64,000 nt of DNA from Clostridiales bacterium (GCA_017552455.1 JAFZPX010000017.1:1-64000), one strand, 5' to 3'. Positions 15,841-24,337 are shown, counted from the first letter of the stretch. The notes: a model not told the origin generated them from the sequence alone. Numbers and translations are program-made.

Positions 15841-16515
15841 ATGAAGAAGGCGGTACGCAATACAATAATCACCATAGTCAGCATCCTGCTCGTGCTTGCA
15901 ATCGTATGCACGATAGGACTTGTACGTCTGGCGGCTAAGACCAAGGCCATTGACGACGGCTACGGCTATGTTTTCAGAGATAACTACTTTAACGAGCCCG
16001 TATATGTGGAAGGCGTTGACGTTATTACGCAGGATGTCTCCTGCGGATATGCGGTTCTCGAGATGTTCGCGGATTGGAACGGCACTCCCGGCATCACGGA
16101 AGAGAGCCTGTACGATGAGTACGGCAAGGTCGTAACTTCCACAGGAAAGTCATTTGAGGAGCAGATGAATCTTCGCTTCCCCGAGTACACAACGACGATG
16201 CACAGCTACATGACTAACTCTGAGCTCGTTACAGCCGTTTACGACAGCCTCAAGAACGGCATCCCGGTACCTATAGAGTGGGCGGCTCTTTATGAGGATA
16301 CATGGACACTTCATTATTCGCTCGTCATCGGTATGGATATCCCGAACGATCAGGTAACTATCGCGAATCCGTATGGTTATATCGAGCAGATCTCTCTTGC
16401 AGAATTTCTTAGCAGAACAAGATACGATGCATACGAGAACATGCCGCTGTTCATCAAGCTCGGCTTCGCATTCGGTATCTTCGAAGAGAATACAGTTTTC
16501 ATCGCGGAAAGATAA
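15841..16515 (+). CDS. Membrane-anchored C39-like (papain-fold) cysteine peptidase
   Basis: A 224-aa protein with one N-terminal membrane helix (about residues 8-30) and an external domain. The candidate catalytic residues follow the C39/C39-like order: Cys68 in TQDVSCGYAVLEMF, His158 in LHYSLVIGMD and Asn176 in IANPYGYIEQ. C39-like domains cleave peptides, often after Gly-Gly, though many stand-alone secreted members are uncharacterised. GGAGGGACAGAT precedes the ATG. It has its own promoter, which shares response-regulator boxes with the six-gene operon at 16.8-24.2 kb, suggesting joint control. Confidence 0.82.
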   Translation: MKKAVRNTIITIVSILLVLAIVCTIGLVRLAAKTKAIDDGYGYVFRDNYFNEPVYVEGVDVITQDVSCGYAVLEMFADWNGTPGITEESLYDEYGKVVTSTGKSFEEQMNLRFPEYTTTMHSYMTNSELVTAVYDSLKNGIPVPIEWAALYEDTWTLHYSLVIGMDIPNDQVTIANPYGYIEQISLAEFLSRTRYDAYENMPLFIKLGFAFGIFEENTVFIAER

Positions 16516-16588
16516 TGAATAAAAGAACTGCCATCATACTCTCCATACTGTATTTTTCAAATTGTAAAGCAACATTGACATATCCGAG

Positions 16589-16604
16589 TGTCGCTTAAGC
16601 GACA
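16589..16604 (+). promoter_or_regulatory. 16-bp palindrome ahead of the mini-prepilin gene
   Basis: TGTCGC-TTAA-GCGACA is a perfect palindrome located 70 bases after the peptidase stop and downstream of a TTGACA (16575-16580). It may be an operator or a weak terminator. A second inverted repeat, AATACTTG (16648-16655) and CAAGTATT (16676-16683), lies just before the ribosome-binding site. Confidence 0.35.
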
Positions 16605-16700
16605 TTTGCCACTTACATTAACCATTGGTTTGGCCGCAAATCCTTGCAATACTTGGGCTACAAGCAAAACAAACTCAAGTATTCAAGGAGGAATCGGAAA

Positions 16701-16841
16701 ATGAAGAAGTCAATGAAGTCTAAGAAGGGTCTTTGCCTTATCGAGATGGTACTTGTTATCGCCATCATCTGCATTCTCGCTTCAGTTATGGTATGGAACT
16801 TCATGAGCATTCTCAGAACGCTCGATATTACACTGTTCTGA
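16701..16841 (+). CDS. Mini-prepilin, 46 aa
   Basis: A complete 46-aa ORF starting at ATG 16701, with AAGGAGGAATCGGAAA upstream. The N-terminus is a class III prepilin signal: basic leader MKKSMKSKK, then cleavage at Gly before LCLIEMVLVIAIICILASV, with Glu at position +5 of the mature chain as required for pilin assembly. After the single hydrophobic helix only about 15 residues remain (FMSILRTLDITLF), so the globular pilin head is missing. It is far from the main pilus locus. It could be a true mini-pilin, like the short pilins of some Gram-negative bacteria, or a truncated gene; the strong ribosome-binding site favours use. Confidence 0.72.
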   Translation: MKKSMKSKKGLCLIEMVLVIAIICILASVMVWNFMSILRTLDITLF

Positions 16842-16846
16842 TAAGC

Positions 16847-17599
16847 TTAACCCACAGTCCCGACGCGACGTAAGTGCTCCGCTTCGAGCACCCCGTAGCT
16901 GTAAAGGCCGACGCCGTCAGGTGCGGTCGGGTGACATCCGTTAAACATAAACCGTGTCGCGCCCTCTTCGTCCATCACGGAGAGCATAGCAGGCAGCGGG
17001 TCGATATAGACGGAATCGTTGCCGTTACACCACTCGAGCTGCGCCTCGCGAAAACTTTCTCCGCGCGCATCCGGGTCTTCGTTAAAGTATATCCAGGGGG
17101 AGATAAAGTAAACTCTCGCCTCAGGATTGACTGCAGTAACGCAGTCGAGAAGCTCCTGCAAAGACGCCGTGTATTCTTCCGCGGTAGTTGCGACACCTTC
17201 GTCGCATGGACTTAAGATGTCATTTATTCCGATTGCTATTACATATACATCAGCTTCAGGTATTTTATCTGCGCGCTTGATAAGATCATTTACTACCCAA
17301 CCACCATCAGCGAGCTGACTTACATCGCCGTTAATGTAGGGAAGAAGAGGCTCGTACCAGGGGATATCCCAGATGACGGATCCGCGCGTGATACTGTCGC
17401 CCATAAAACAGAAAGACTTCCCGCTTTGCATATCTTCATAAAACTCACTGTCAGTAAGCTCATCCGTCATACCGCCCCAGACTTCATAATCAAGGGCTTT
17501 CATCTTATTGTGCATGTGGATCGGATAGTAGATGAGTACGATAAGAAGAGCGACTAATAATGCGAGGACAACAGACAGGATTAATGTGGTTTTCTTCAT
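16847..17599 (-). CDS. SGNH/GDSL-family hydrolase, membrane-anchored
   Basis: A 250-aa protein with an N-terminal membrane helix (about residues 5-25). Block I is FCFMGDSITRGS with nucleophile Ser69, block III is IAIGINDIL (Gly-x-Asn-Asp) and block V is FNGCHPTAPDG with the catalytic His. The usual Asp three residues before that His is Asn here, so the triad may be altered. SGNH enzymes remove acyl groups from lipids, glycans or cell-wall polymers. It is the last gene of the operon, six bases after the kinase gene. Confidence 0.85.
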   Translation of the reverse strand: MKKTTLILSVVLALLVALLIVLIYYPIHMHNKMKALDYEVWGGMTDELTDSEFYEDMQSGKSFCFMGDSITRGSVIWDIPWYEPLLPYINGDVSQLADGGWVVNDLIKRADKIPEADVYVIAIGINDILSPCDEGVATTAEEYTASLQELLDCVTAVNPEARVYFISPWIYFNEDPDARGESFREAQLEWCNGNDSVYIDPLPAMLSVMDEEGATRFMFNGCHPTAPDGVGLYSYGVLEAEHLRRVGTVG

Positions 17600-17605
17600 A
17601 AGCTT

Positions 17606-18874
17606 TTACAGATAGATCAATACTTCCGTGGTGTTGCCCTCGACCTTCATCATGACGTCGCCGCCTAGAGTGCGAATGATAGAACGCACTTCATAAAGAC
17701 CGATGCCGCTGCCTTCTTTCTCAGTGGAGTTAGAGCCTCTCCAATAGCAGTTGAAGACGAACGGGAGCTCGCTCTCAGATAAAGTCGCGCCGTTGTTCCT
17801 GACACTTATGAATGTCATGTCATCCTGGCGGTACAGCTTCATCGCGATGCCTGTGCCGTCGCCGTATTTGATGGCGTTCTCCATTATCTGTGCGATGCAT
17901 CTTGCGACCGCTTCGAAGTCGCTTGTCACCATCGGATTACCCTGAAGTTCGATGGAGAAGGGGATGTTGCTTACCTTGAGTCTGTTGCTGAAGTCATCAG
18001 TTATTCTCGTCTTGATGTCGGCGAGGTAGAACGAACTGATCTCAGGCTCGTACGAACTCTTGAGTGATCCCGGATCATCAAGGATCTCGCTTACGAGCTT
18101 CGCGATATCATCGGCATTCTTTCCAATCTTCGCTGCGACTTCCTTATCTTTCTCATCGGGAACGCCGCCTTTGTAAAGACCGGTCTCGATAGCTTCTGAG
18201 TAGAGCTTGATGTTCGCTACAGGAGTCTTGATTCCGTGTGCGATGATGGAGACAAATTGCTTTCTGTCGTACATAAGGCGGTCGATCTGACGGCGGTCAG
18301 CTTCGAGCTTATCATTAAGCATATTCATGCCCCAGACGTATTTCCCAAACAGACGGTTCTTCGTCTCGGGTATTCCTTCAGTCGCAAGACCCTTCGACAG
18401 CTTGACCGGATACTCCGAGAATCTTTGGAACGGACGAAGGATATTAAAGTAAACATAGATCGCGAAGATAAGAAGCGGGATACCTGCGATAAAAAGCGAG
18501 ATCTCTGCAAGCGCGATCAAACGAAGATTCGGGTCGTGATAGTACTCGTATTTTACGAAGCCTTTGACGCTTCCGTCTTCGTTCATGAGCGTCCATACAT
18601 ATGTATTATTCTCGCCGCCAAGGTGGACATCGGTGCCCATCTCATCGAGGTAATAAACTTCAACATTGTCTGCGATATCGTCATCGTTAAACTGACGCCG
18701 GTCATAGACGTTGGTGTCGCCGGTCTCGTTTATCTGAGCGGTCATTCTGTTCATGAAAGCAACACGGTTCTTGGAAGAACTCTTGGTCATCTTCGTTCCA
18801 ATGCACGGCGCGAACACCGCCCATACAAGGAAATAGATGATAACCGCTATTATGTACTTCCGGTATTGCTTCAT
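17606..18874 (-). CDS. Sensor histidine kinase
   Basis: A 422-aa membrane kinase with helices at about 7-25 and 119-143 and a sensor domain of about 90 residues outside the cell. The phospho-acceptor His213 lies in the H-box IIAHGIKTPVANIK; the residue after His is Gly instead of the usual Glu/Asp. The ATPase domain shows N-box CIAQIMENAIKYGDG, and the G box GSGIGLYEVRSII. It pairs with the response regulator encoded one base upstream, and ATP-driven phosphorylation of that regulator is expected. It belongs to the operon with the FtsX transporter, as in Bce-type systems. Confidence 0.93.
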   Translation of the reverse strand: MKQYRKYIIAVIIYFLVWAVFAPCIGTKMTKSSSKNRVAFMNRMTAQINETGDTNVYDRRQFNDDDIADNVEVYYLDEMGTDVHLGGENNTYVWTLMNEDGSVKGFVKYEYYHDPNLRLIALAEISLFIAGIPLLIFAIYVYFNILRPFQRFSEYPVKLSKGLATEGIPETKNRLFGKYVWGMNMLNDKLEADRRQIDRLMYDRKQFVSIIAHGIKTPVANIKLYSEAIETGLYKGGVPDEKDKEVAAKIGKNADDIAKLVSEILDDPGSLKSSYEPEISSFYLADIKTRITDDFSNRLKVSNIPFSIELQGNPMVTSDFEAVARCIAQIMENAIKYGDGTGIAMKLYRQDDMTFISVRNNGATLSESELPFVFNCYWRGSNSTEKEGSGIGLYEVRSIIRTLGGDVMMKVEGNTTEVLIYL

Positions 18875-18875
18875 G

Positions 18876-19547
18876 TCACTCGCCGAACTTGTAGCCTACA
18901 CGCCACACAGTCTTGATGTACTTGGGTTCCTTGGGGTCGTCTTCGAGCTTCTCACGAAGCCATCTTATGTACACGTTAAGCGAGCTCATCTCAGTGTCGC
19001 TGTAGTAGCCCCACACATTATCGAACAACTCATTCTTGTCTACGACCTTACCCTTGTTCTGCATAAGATACACGAGTATGTCGAACTCTTTTCCTTTGAT
19101 GTCGACGGGAGTTCCGCCGCGTGTTACGGTGCGTCCCTTGATGTCGACGGACAGGTCCCCGTATGTCAAAGTGCGCTCGTTGTCTTCGCCGTAAGCGCGC
19201 CTCATGGAGGCCTTTATCTTCGAGAGGAGAACGGGGATGGAGAAGGGCTTCGCGATGTAGTCGTCTGCGCCCGTATCCATGCCGAGTATTTTGCTGTCGT
19301 CGTCTGTTCGCGCACTCATCATGAGCACGGGCATGTTGTGTTCTTTTCGAATCTTGGCTAATGCTGTGAAGCCGTCCTGCCCCGGGAGCATAACGTCCAG
19401 GAGCAGCAGCTTATATGTGTTGTCTGTGAGCTTATCGAGAGCGTCTTCGGCGGACTTTACCCACTCGGTCGAATAACCCGAGTTGGACACGAAGTCATAT
19501 ATGAGCTGTCCGAGTTCTTCGTTGTCTTCGATAAGCAGAATATCCAT
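18876..19547 (-). CDS. OmpR/PhoB-family response regulator
   Basis: A 223-aa regulator. The receiver domain has the acidic pocket IEDNEE, phosphorylation site Asp51 in LLLLDVMLPGQDG, and Lys100 in DDYIAKPFS. The winged-helix DNA-binding domain (about 125-223) includes VDIKGKEFDILVYLMQNKGK and VYIRWLREKLEDD. Regulators of this family bind direct repeats of 10-11 bases, which is exactly what lies upstream of its own operon (24.2 kb) and of the C39-like gene (15.8 kb). It is likely the activator of both. Confidence 0.94.
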   Translation of the reverse strand: MDILLIEDNEELGQLIYDFVSNSGYSTEWVKSAEDALDKLTDNTYKLLLLDVMLPGQDGFTALAKIRKEHNMPVLMMSARTDDDSKILGMDTGADDYIAKPFSIPVLLSKIKASMRRAYGEDNERTLTYGDLSVDIKGRTVTRGGTPVDIKGKEFDILVYLMQNKGKVVDKNELFDNVWGYYSDTEMSSLNVYIRWLREKLEDDPKEPKYIKTVWRVGYKFGE

Positions 19548-19553
19548 GCGTGA

Positions 19554-20966
19554 TCAGCACCAATCGTTAATGTTTCCTACATCGGTAAATACGGGGTGAT
19601 CGACTACGCCTTCCGTGCCCGTAAATACAATCTGTACGTTGCCTGTATGATAGTCGATTATGAACATCTGCGTCAAATTATCGCGGTGCACATTCTGGAC
19701 TATCGGCGAGCCGTAAAGCATGGTGTCGACCTGCTCAGTTGTCATGGCATTCTTAAGCTCTGCAACGGAGAACGAATCCTGTGATAAGACGAGCTCGTTG
19801 TAGCGCGCGAATCTTACGGCGTTAACGTAGTAGCCTGACATCATCTCGTAGTTGCCCTCTGTCACGAAAGAGTTCACACAGCAAAGACTGTCGGGGCTGT
19901 CCCAGATGACATCGTTCATTAAAGGTGTGTTGGCATCGCGAAGGCAGGGAGCGCCTGTGCCTGCTTCAACAATCTGAAGTACAGCATCTTCTGCGCAGTA
20001 AGCACCGTTCGCATCAGTGCAGAAAATATTATGATTGAAAGTGAAAGTCGCGGCATTGTCGACCATGTACTGACCGCAGTCCTGAGCGTTGTCGTAAGCC
20101 TCGAGCGCATGACGGATAGCGTATTCATAGCAGGTGCGTCCCTCATAGTCGTAAGCGTACTCCGAGTCTGCATCGAGAGTCGCCATCATGACTCCGTTAT
20201 CGTTGAATCCTGTGATGCTGAAGAAAAGGCAGAGGAAGCCTACGTTGGTGACAGTCCTCTCGCCGTTCTTGATGTGCAGGATGCAGTGAATGCGGCCCAT
20301 GGAATTGTCGCTCCCGAGGAGCCACTCGAGGTTTCTTACGACAAGCATGTCGCCGGTCTCAGTCTTGCTTCCCCAGAGCGCGAGTCCGGAGCATGCAGTA
20401 GGGCGGAGCGCGGAAGGAACCATGTTCATCAGTGTAAGTTCTTCAACAGAGATCTGGCCGTCCTGGCAGATGCCGTGAACGTCGCCGCAAATCTCATCGC
20501 ACAAGCCTCTTATCTCGTCCTGATAATGAGGATCGATGGAATCAAATAAAGAGTTAATTCGCTCAAGAACAGGATCGTAGTTCTCGCCTATGTCAGGGAA
20601 CGCCATGCGGATGTTCTCGAAGATGTACGGCTCCGTCATTTCTGCGATATCAGGGTTAATAATATTGACCGCCTTTCCGTAAGCGACACCTGCCTCGTAG
20701 GGCGTGCATGAAGTCTCGTCGAGCGTCACCTCGAAGTAGCAGTCGTATACCTTCACATTGCAAATCCCGTCGTCTGTCGTGAACTCGTTAATAAGCTCAG
20801 CCGGTGTGCCCTCATCGGTGTAGGGCGTGTTGTCATCCGTGTTGTAGTTGCCGACAGGAGTAACGGGTGTGTCGAGACCCGATGTGAGCGGTTCGACGGG
20901 GTTGTTGCATGCCGTAAGTGACAGGCACAGTGCGGCTGCAGTTATCGTTGTAAAAAGCTTTCTCAT
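19554..20966 (-). CDS. C45-type Ntn hydrolase lipoprotein (acyltransferase-like)
   Basis: A 470-aa lipoprotein; the start at 20966 gives a signal MRKLFTTITAAALCLSLTAC with lipidated Cys20. The enzyme domain resembles the C45/penicillin acyltransferase family of N-terminal nucleophile hydrolases. The predicted self-processing nucleophile is Cys192 in LRPTACSGLALWG, followed by the typical VVRNLEW strand. These enzymes cleave or form amide bonds of acyl compounds. Being surface-bound and encoded with an antimicrobial-type ABC transporter, it may inactivate an amide-containing toxin or modify envelope lipids; this is inference. Codons upstream of 20966 overlap the ATPase gene. Confidence 0.82.
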   Translation of the reverse strand: MRKLFTTITAAALCLSLTACNNPVEPLTSGLDTPVTPVGNYNTDDNTPYTDEGTPAELINEFTTDDGICNVKVYDCYFEVTLDETSCTPYEAGVAYGKAVNIINPDIAEMTEPYIFENIRMAFPDIGENYDPVLERINSLFDSIDPHYQDEIRGLCDEICGDVHGICQDGQISVEELTLMNMVPSALRPTACSGLALWGSKTETGDMLVVRNLEWLLGSDNSMGRIHCILHIKNGERTVTNVGFLCLFFSITGFNDNGVMMATLDADSEYAYDYEGRTCYEYAIRHALEAYDNAQDCGQYMVDNAATFTFNHNIFCTDANGAYCAEDAVLQIVEAGTGAPCLRDANTPLMNDVIWDSPDSLCCVNSFVTEGNYEMMSGYYVNAVRFARYNELVLSQDSFSVAELKNAMTTEQVDTMLYGSPIVQNVHRDNLTQMFIIDYHTGNVQIVFTGTEGVVDHPVFTDVGNINDWC

Positions 20967-20970
20967 ATCA

Positions 20971-21735
20971 TTACCATCCCATCTCATCGAGCCAGTTCTT
21001 AAGCTTTCTCTCGCGTGCAGAAGTCTCGTTCTCGTCCGATTGCTTTCCAAGGTTCAGCTCGCCCTGGATGTTGCCGTCAACGAGATAGATTACTCTGTCT
21101 GAACTTGCGGCTACCTTCTCGCTGTGCGTTACCATAAGGATGGTAGTTCCCTCTGCGTTGGCCTTTCTAAGCTCGCGCATAACTTCAGAGGAAGCCTTGG
21201 AGTTAAGTGCACCCGTAGGCTCATCTGCGAAAAGTATCTTGGGGCTGTTTATAAGTGCACGGCAAAGGCACGCACGCTGCAGCTGTCCTCCCGAGACCTC
21301 GCAGATCTCGTTGGTAGCGATGTCATCGATCCCCAAGTTGTGCATGAGCTGACGCGCTCTGTCGTTGACCTCGTCCCTTGTTTTCTTTCCAGCCTGATAG
21401 CCGGGAAGAACGATGTTGTCCATGATGCACAGCTTCTTAAGCATATACATCTGCTGGAACACGAAGCCCATCTTGTTAAGTCTTAAGTTAGTAAGCTGTT
21501 TGTGGTTCATCTTCGCCATCTCGTCACCGTCAAACTTGACTGAACCGGATGTCATCTTGTCCATGCCGGAGAGTGTATAAAGCAGAGTTGATTTACCTGA
21601 ACCTGAAGGACCCATGATCGCTGTGAACTCGCCCTCGTTAAGCTTGAAGTCGACGTTCTGCAGAACGTTGTTGCTGTAGCCGTTTACGATGTATGTTTTG
21701 CAAAGCTCTTTTGATTCCAATACTGTATTAGTCAT
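20971..21735 (-). CDS. ABC transporter ATP-binding protein (MacB/BceA type)
   Basis: A 254-aa ATPase: Walker A GPSGSGKST, Q-loop FVFQQMYML, signature VSGGQLQRACLCRAL, Walker B ILFADEPTGALN and H-loop MVTHSEKVA. It matches the LolD/MacB/BceA group that powers FtsX-type permeases. The start at ATG 21735 is set by GGAGGATCAGAA. It overlaps the permease gene by eight bases. A 50-residue charged tail follows the nucleotide-binding domain. Confidence 0.94.
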   Translation of the reverse strand: MTNTVLESKELCKTYIVNGYSNNVLQNVDFKLNEGEFTAIMGPSGSGKSTLLYTLSGMDKMTSGSVKFDGDEMAKMNHKQLTNLRLNKMGFVFQQMYMLKKLCIMDNIVLPGYQAGKKTRDEVNDRARQLMHNLGIDDIATNEICEVSGGQLQRACLCRALINSPKILFADEPTGALNSKASSEVMRELRKANAEGTTILMVTHSEKVAASSDRVIYLVDGNIQGELNLGKQSDENETSARERKLKNWLDEMGW

Positions 21736-24154
21736 TTCTGATCCTCCATAATTCAATCGAGTTAACTTTCTTCAATACGATGCTTAGTACAAGCAGGATG
21801 GCCGCGATGATGATCGACGGTATCAGGATGTAGTAGTTAAGTATGTTTCTGTTAGGTATGAGACGCATTATGTGTCCCATGTTGTTGTACAGTTTTGTTA
21901 CCAGGAACAGCGCGATGGTGTTGTCGAATATCACCGCGATTATCGCTGATGACACGAGGATAAGAAGTCCTCTTATAAGCTGCCATGCTTTGATGTTCCC
22001 GTTGGTAAAGCCCGTGCACTTAAGTAGTGCGATCTCCGGGACTTCATCAAGGATGTTAACGGACATATAAAGTACCGTGACCATGATCATCATGAGAACG
22101 ATGAAGGGAAGGATGATAGAGAGGAGCATCGCCCACATATCATGAAGATCTTTCAGGCAGAATGCGGTGTGCTCATCATGGTCACGGATACTTCCTTTTC
22201 CAAACAGGTCGCGGAGCTGCTCGATGACCTGAGGATGCTGATCCTCGGGGGCATTGATAACACAGCCGCAAGGGTAGATCTCGCCTCTGGCGCACCCTTC
22301 GAAAGCATCGCCCCACGTAAGAGCAAGATATGCTTCCGGACCGTCATACAGACCGACAACAATAAAGTCTTCGGTAACGAGCGATGAAGTCAGACCGTCA
22401 TCGCTGTATTTGTAGTAATCAACGCTTACAGTGTCGCCGACATCTATTCCAAAGCTTGTTGCGTGGTAAGCATCAAGGAGGACTTCGTTACGAAGAACGG
22501 GATTAACGCCCTCATACAGTTCCCCGTTAACTTTACTGGGAGCGTTCCACTCGAGATAGACTTCGTATGTGTTTCCCTCATGCGTAAGAGAAGTGGTTCC
22601 ATATGTCTGATGATAGTTGATCTCGGCAGGGATGCCCGCAGCCTCAATCTCTTCGTTCATTATGTCGTATGCGCCTCTAATGCTGCCGCCACGCTCGATG
22701 TATGTCTCCATAACATCATCCGGAAGATCGATCGCGAAGTCGTAGTGAGGCTGTCCCCAGTATTTTGTTATCCAATATTCCTTATTAGTTGTGTTCTCAA
22801 GCTCAAGACAAATGATGATAAGAGTGATGCCCATAACGTATGCAAGGATAAGGAATGAGTATCTCTTGATCTTTGTAAGAAGGTCAGTAAGAGCAAGGTA
22901 GAACGGGATGTTGATGTTCTTGATCTTGTGAAGGAAAAGTCCCGGAAGTCTGCCGAATCTCTCTCCTCTGTTCTCGCCTGCAATGACATCCATGATGCTG
23001 ATCTTCTTCATCCTTCTAAGTGCGAGTGTGACGAAGACGATTATCAGAACGAAGATCATAAGTGATGCGATGAGAGCCGTGATCACCATGGGTGTAACTT
23101 CCGGCTTAAGAAGATTGAAGGCGAGGTACTTTAAGTAAAGTCCTGCGATGTGTATTCCTCCGAAGAAGCCTGCGACCGTACCTAGAAGTGAGAACGCGAG
23201 ATATTTCGCTGCGAAGAGCCAGTTGAAGGAAGCGGATTCAACGCCGAGTGCCTTAAGCATGCCGAGCTCTTTTTCTTCGTTCTTGATGGCGGTCTTGATG
23301 GTGAAGCTTACTGTCATGAAGACCATGATTATGAGGAAGACGGCTACTATGATCATGCAGGCGTTGGTTACGTTAGAGCTGTCGTTCGCGCCGTTAAATC
23401 CCAGGCGGGAATCAGAGACCTCGATAGAGCCGAAGTCTGACTCATTTTCCGTGAATGCGGAGATGAGCAAAGACTGTCCGACGCTGGTACCTCCCTCAGG
23501 CATAGTTGCAAGATATACATCATAGATGACAGGGCTCTCGGATAAGAGTATCTGATAGTCTTCATTGTTAAAGAACAGACGGTAGAAGTTGGAGATGCCG
23601 ATGTCCTTGGTGAAAGCGGCGATAGTGAACTCATAGATGTTTCCCATCTGTGTGACGATGCGAACCTTATCGCCGATTTTAAGTCCCATGGTGCTCTGAA
23701 CGTCCTGAGGCACCGCGATCGTGCCATAGGGAAGGTTCAGGAAATTGCCGTCCAAGTCCGTGACGAGGTCGTGCTCCATGGTTGTATCGAACGCATAGAA
23801 ATTACTGTTTACGATCTTGCTGTAGTCATCGTTGTTTAAGTCAGCGAAGAAGACCGCATTGGATCTGAATCTTACAGTCTGTCCGAGCTCGACATCCGTA
23901 ACGTCTGCGCGACTTTGGAACCACTCGAGAACTTCCTGCTGATTAGCTTCTGTTCCGTCCAGATCTCTTTGTGCGACTATCGCTATATCAGCAGCGTTGA
24001 TCTTGTTATATGCGGCGGGCTTGCCCAGGTAATTCGCATACAGAACAATCGCACTTGCCACAGTCAGAATCGAAGCAAAACACATAAACAGAAATAGGAT
24101 TATATTTAATCCTTTCTTATCTGCCAGGTCTTTCTTTAACATCCTCCAAAACAT
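21728..24154 (-). CDS. FtsX-domain ABC transporter permease
   Basis: An 808-aa permease. An N-terminal helix is followed by a large extracytoplasmic domain (about residues 40-275), a first FtsX block of three helices with cytoplasmic ALRRMKKISIMDVI, a further helix near 440, a second external domain, and a second FtsX block at about 690-808. This type-VII design uses ATP to drive work outside the cell (peptide removal, lipoprotein or signal handling) rather than simple transport. ATG 24154 (MFWRMLKKDL, the usual N-terminus of relatives) is chosen. AAGGAG lies 12 bases upstream and the predicted transcript start falls near 24183, which leaves little room for the upstream ATG at 24178. Confidence 0.88.
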   Translation of the reverse strand: MFWRMLKKDLADKKGLNIILFLFMCFASILTVASAIVLYANYLGKPAAYNKINAADIAIVAQRDLDGTEANQQEVLEWFQSRADVTDVELGQTVRFRSNAVFFADLNNDDYSKIVNSNFYAFDTTMEHDLVTDLDGNFLNLPYGTIAVPQDVQSTMGLKIGDKVRIVTQMGNIYEFTIAAFTKDIGISNFYRLFFNNEDYQILLSESPVIYDVYLATMPEGGTSVGQSLLISAFTENESDFGSIEVSDSRLGFNGANDSSNVTNACMIIVAVFLIIMVFMTVSFTIKTAIKNEEKELGMLKALGVESASFNWLFAAKYLAFSLLGTVAGFFGGIHIAGLYLKYLAFNLLKPEVTPMVITALIASLMIFVLIIVFVTLALRRMKKISIMDVIAGENRGERFGRLPGLFLHKIKNINIPFYLALTDLLTKIKRYSFLILAYVMGITLIIICLELENTTNKEYWITKYWGQPHYDFAIDLPDDVMETYIERGGSIRGAYDIMNEEIEAAGIPAEINYHQTYGTTSLTHEGNTYEVYLEWNAPSKVNGELYEGVNPVLRNEVLLDAYHATSFGIDVGDTVSVDYYKYSDDGLTSSLVTEDFIVVGLYDGPEAYLALTWGDAFEGCARGEIYPCGCVINAPEDQHPQVIEQLRDLFGKGSIRDHDEHTAFCLKDLHDMWAMLLSIILPFIVLMMIMVTVLYMSVNILDEVPEIALLKCTGFTNGNIKAWQLIRGLLILVSSAIIAVIFDNTIALFLVTKLYNNMGHIMRLIPNRNILNYYILIPSIIIAAILLVLSIVLKKVNSIELWRIRND

Positions 24155-24189
24155 CTCGTGAAGGTACTCCTTTGTCATTTTCTGATGGC

Positions 24190-24223
24190 ATCTTATCAAC
24201 GCAATTATTAAGAAATCTTTAAG
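24190..24223 (-). promoter_or_regulatory. Direct-repeat promoter of the FtsX/two-component operon
   Basis: On the minus strand CTTAAA (24223-24218) and CTTAAT (24212-24207) repeat with an 11-base period. Eleven bases later comes the -10 TAAGAT (24195-24190). The spacer AATTGCGTTGA resembles AATCGCGCGGG at the 15.8-kb promoter. Autoregulation by the operon's own response regulator is likely. Confidence 0.6.
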
Positions 24224-24238
24224 TTGGATTCGGGAGTA

Positions 24239-24266
24239 TTGACCGGGGGCGGGGGGATGGTAATAT
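24239..24266 (+). promoter_or_regulatory. Promoter of the flotillin gene with G-rich spacer
   Basis: TTGACC (24239-24244) and TAATAT (24261-24266) are separated by 16 bases that are almost entirely G (GGGGGCGGGGGGATGG). It lies 72 bases before the flotillin ATG, back to back with the operon promoter on the other strand. Confidence 0.5.
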
Positions 24267-24337
24267 ATCTTCAATGTTCCTCGCGAGAACATATGGGATA
24301 GGAAAACATTTTAGGAATAAGGAATAGGAGAAAAGTT

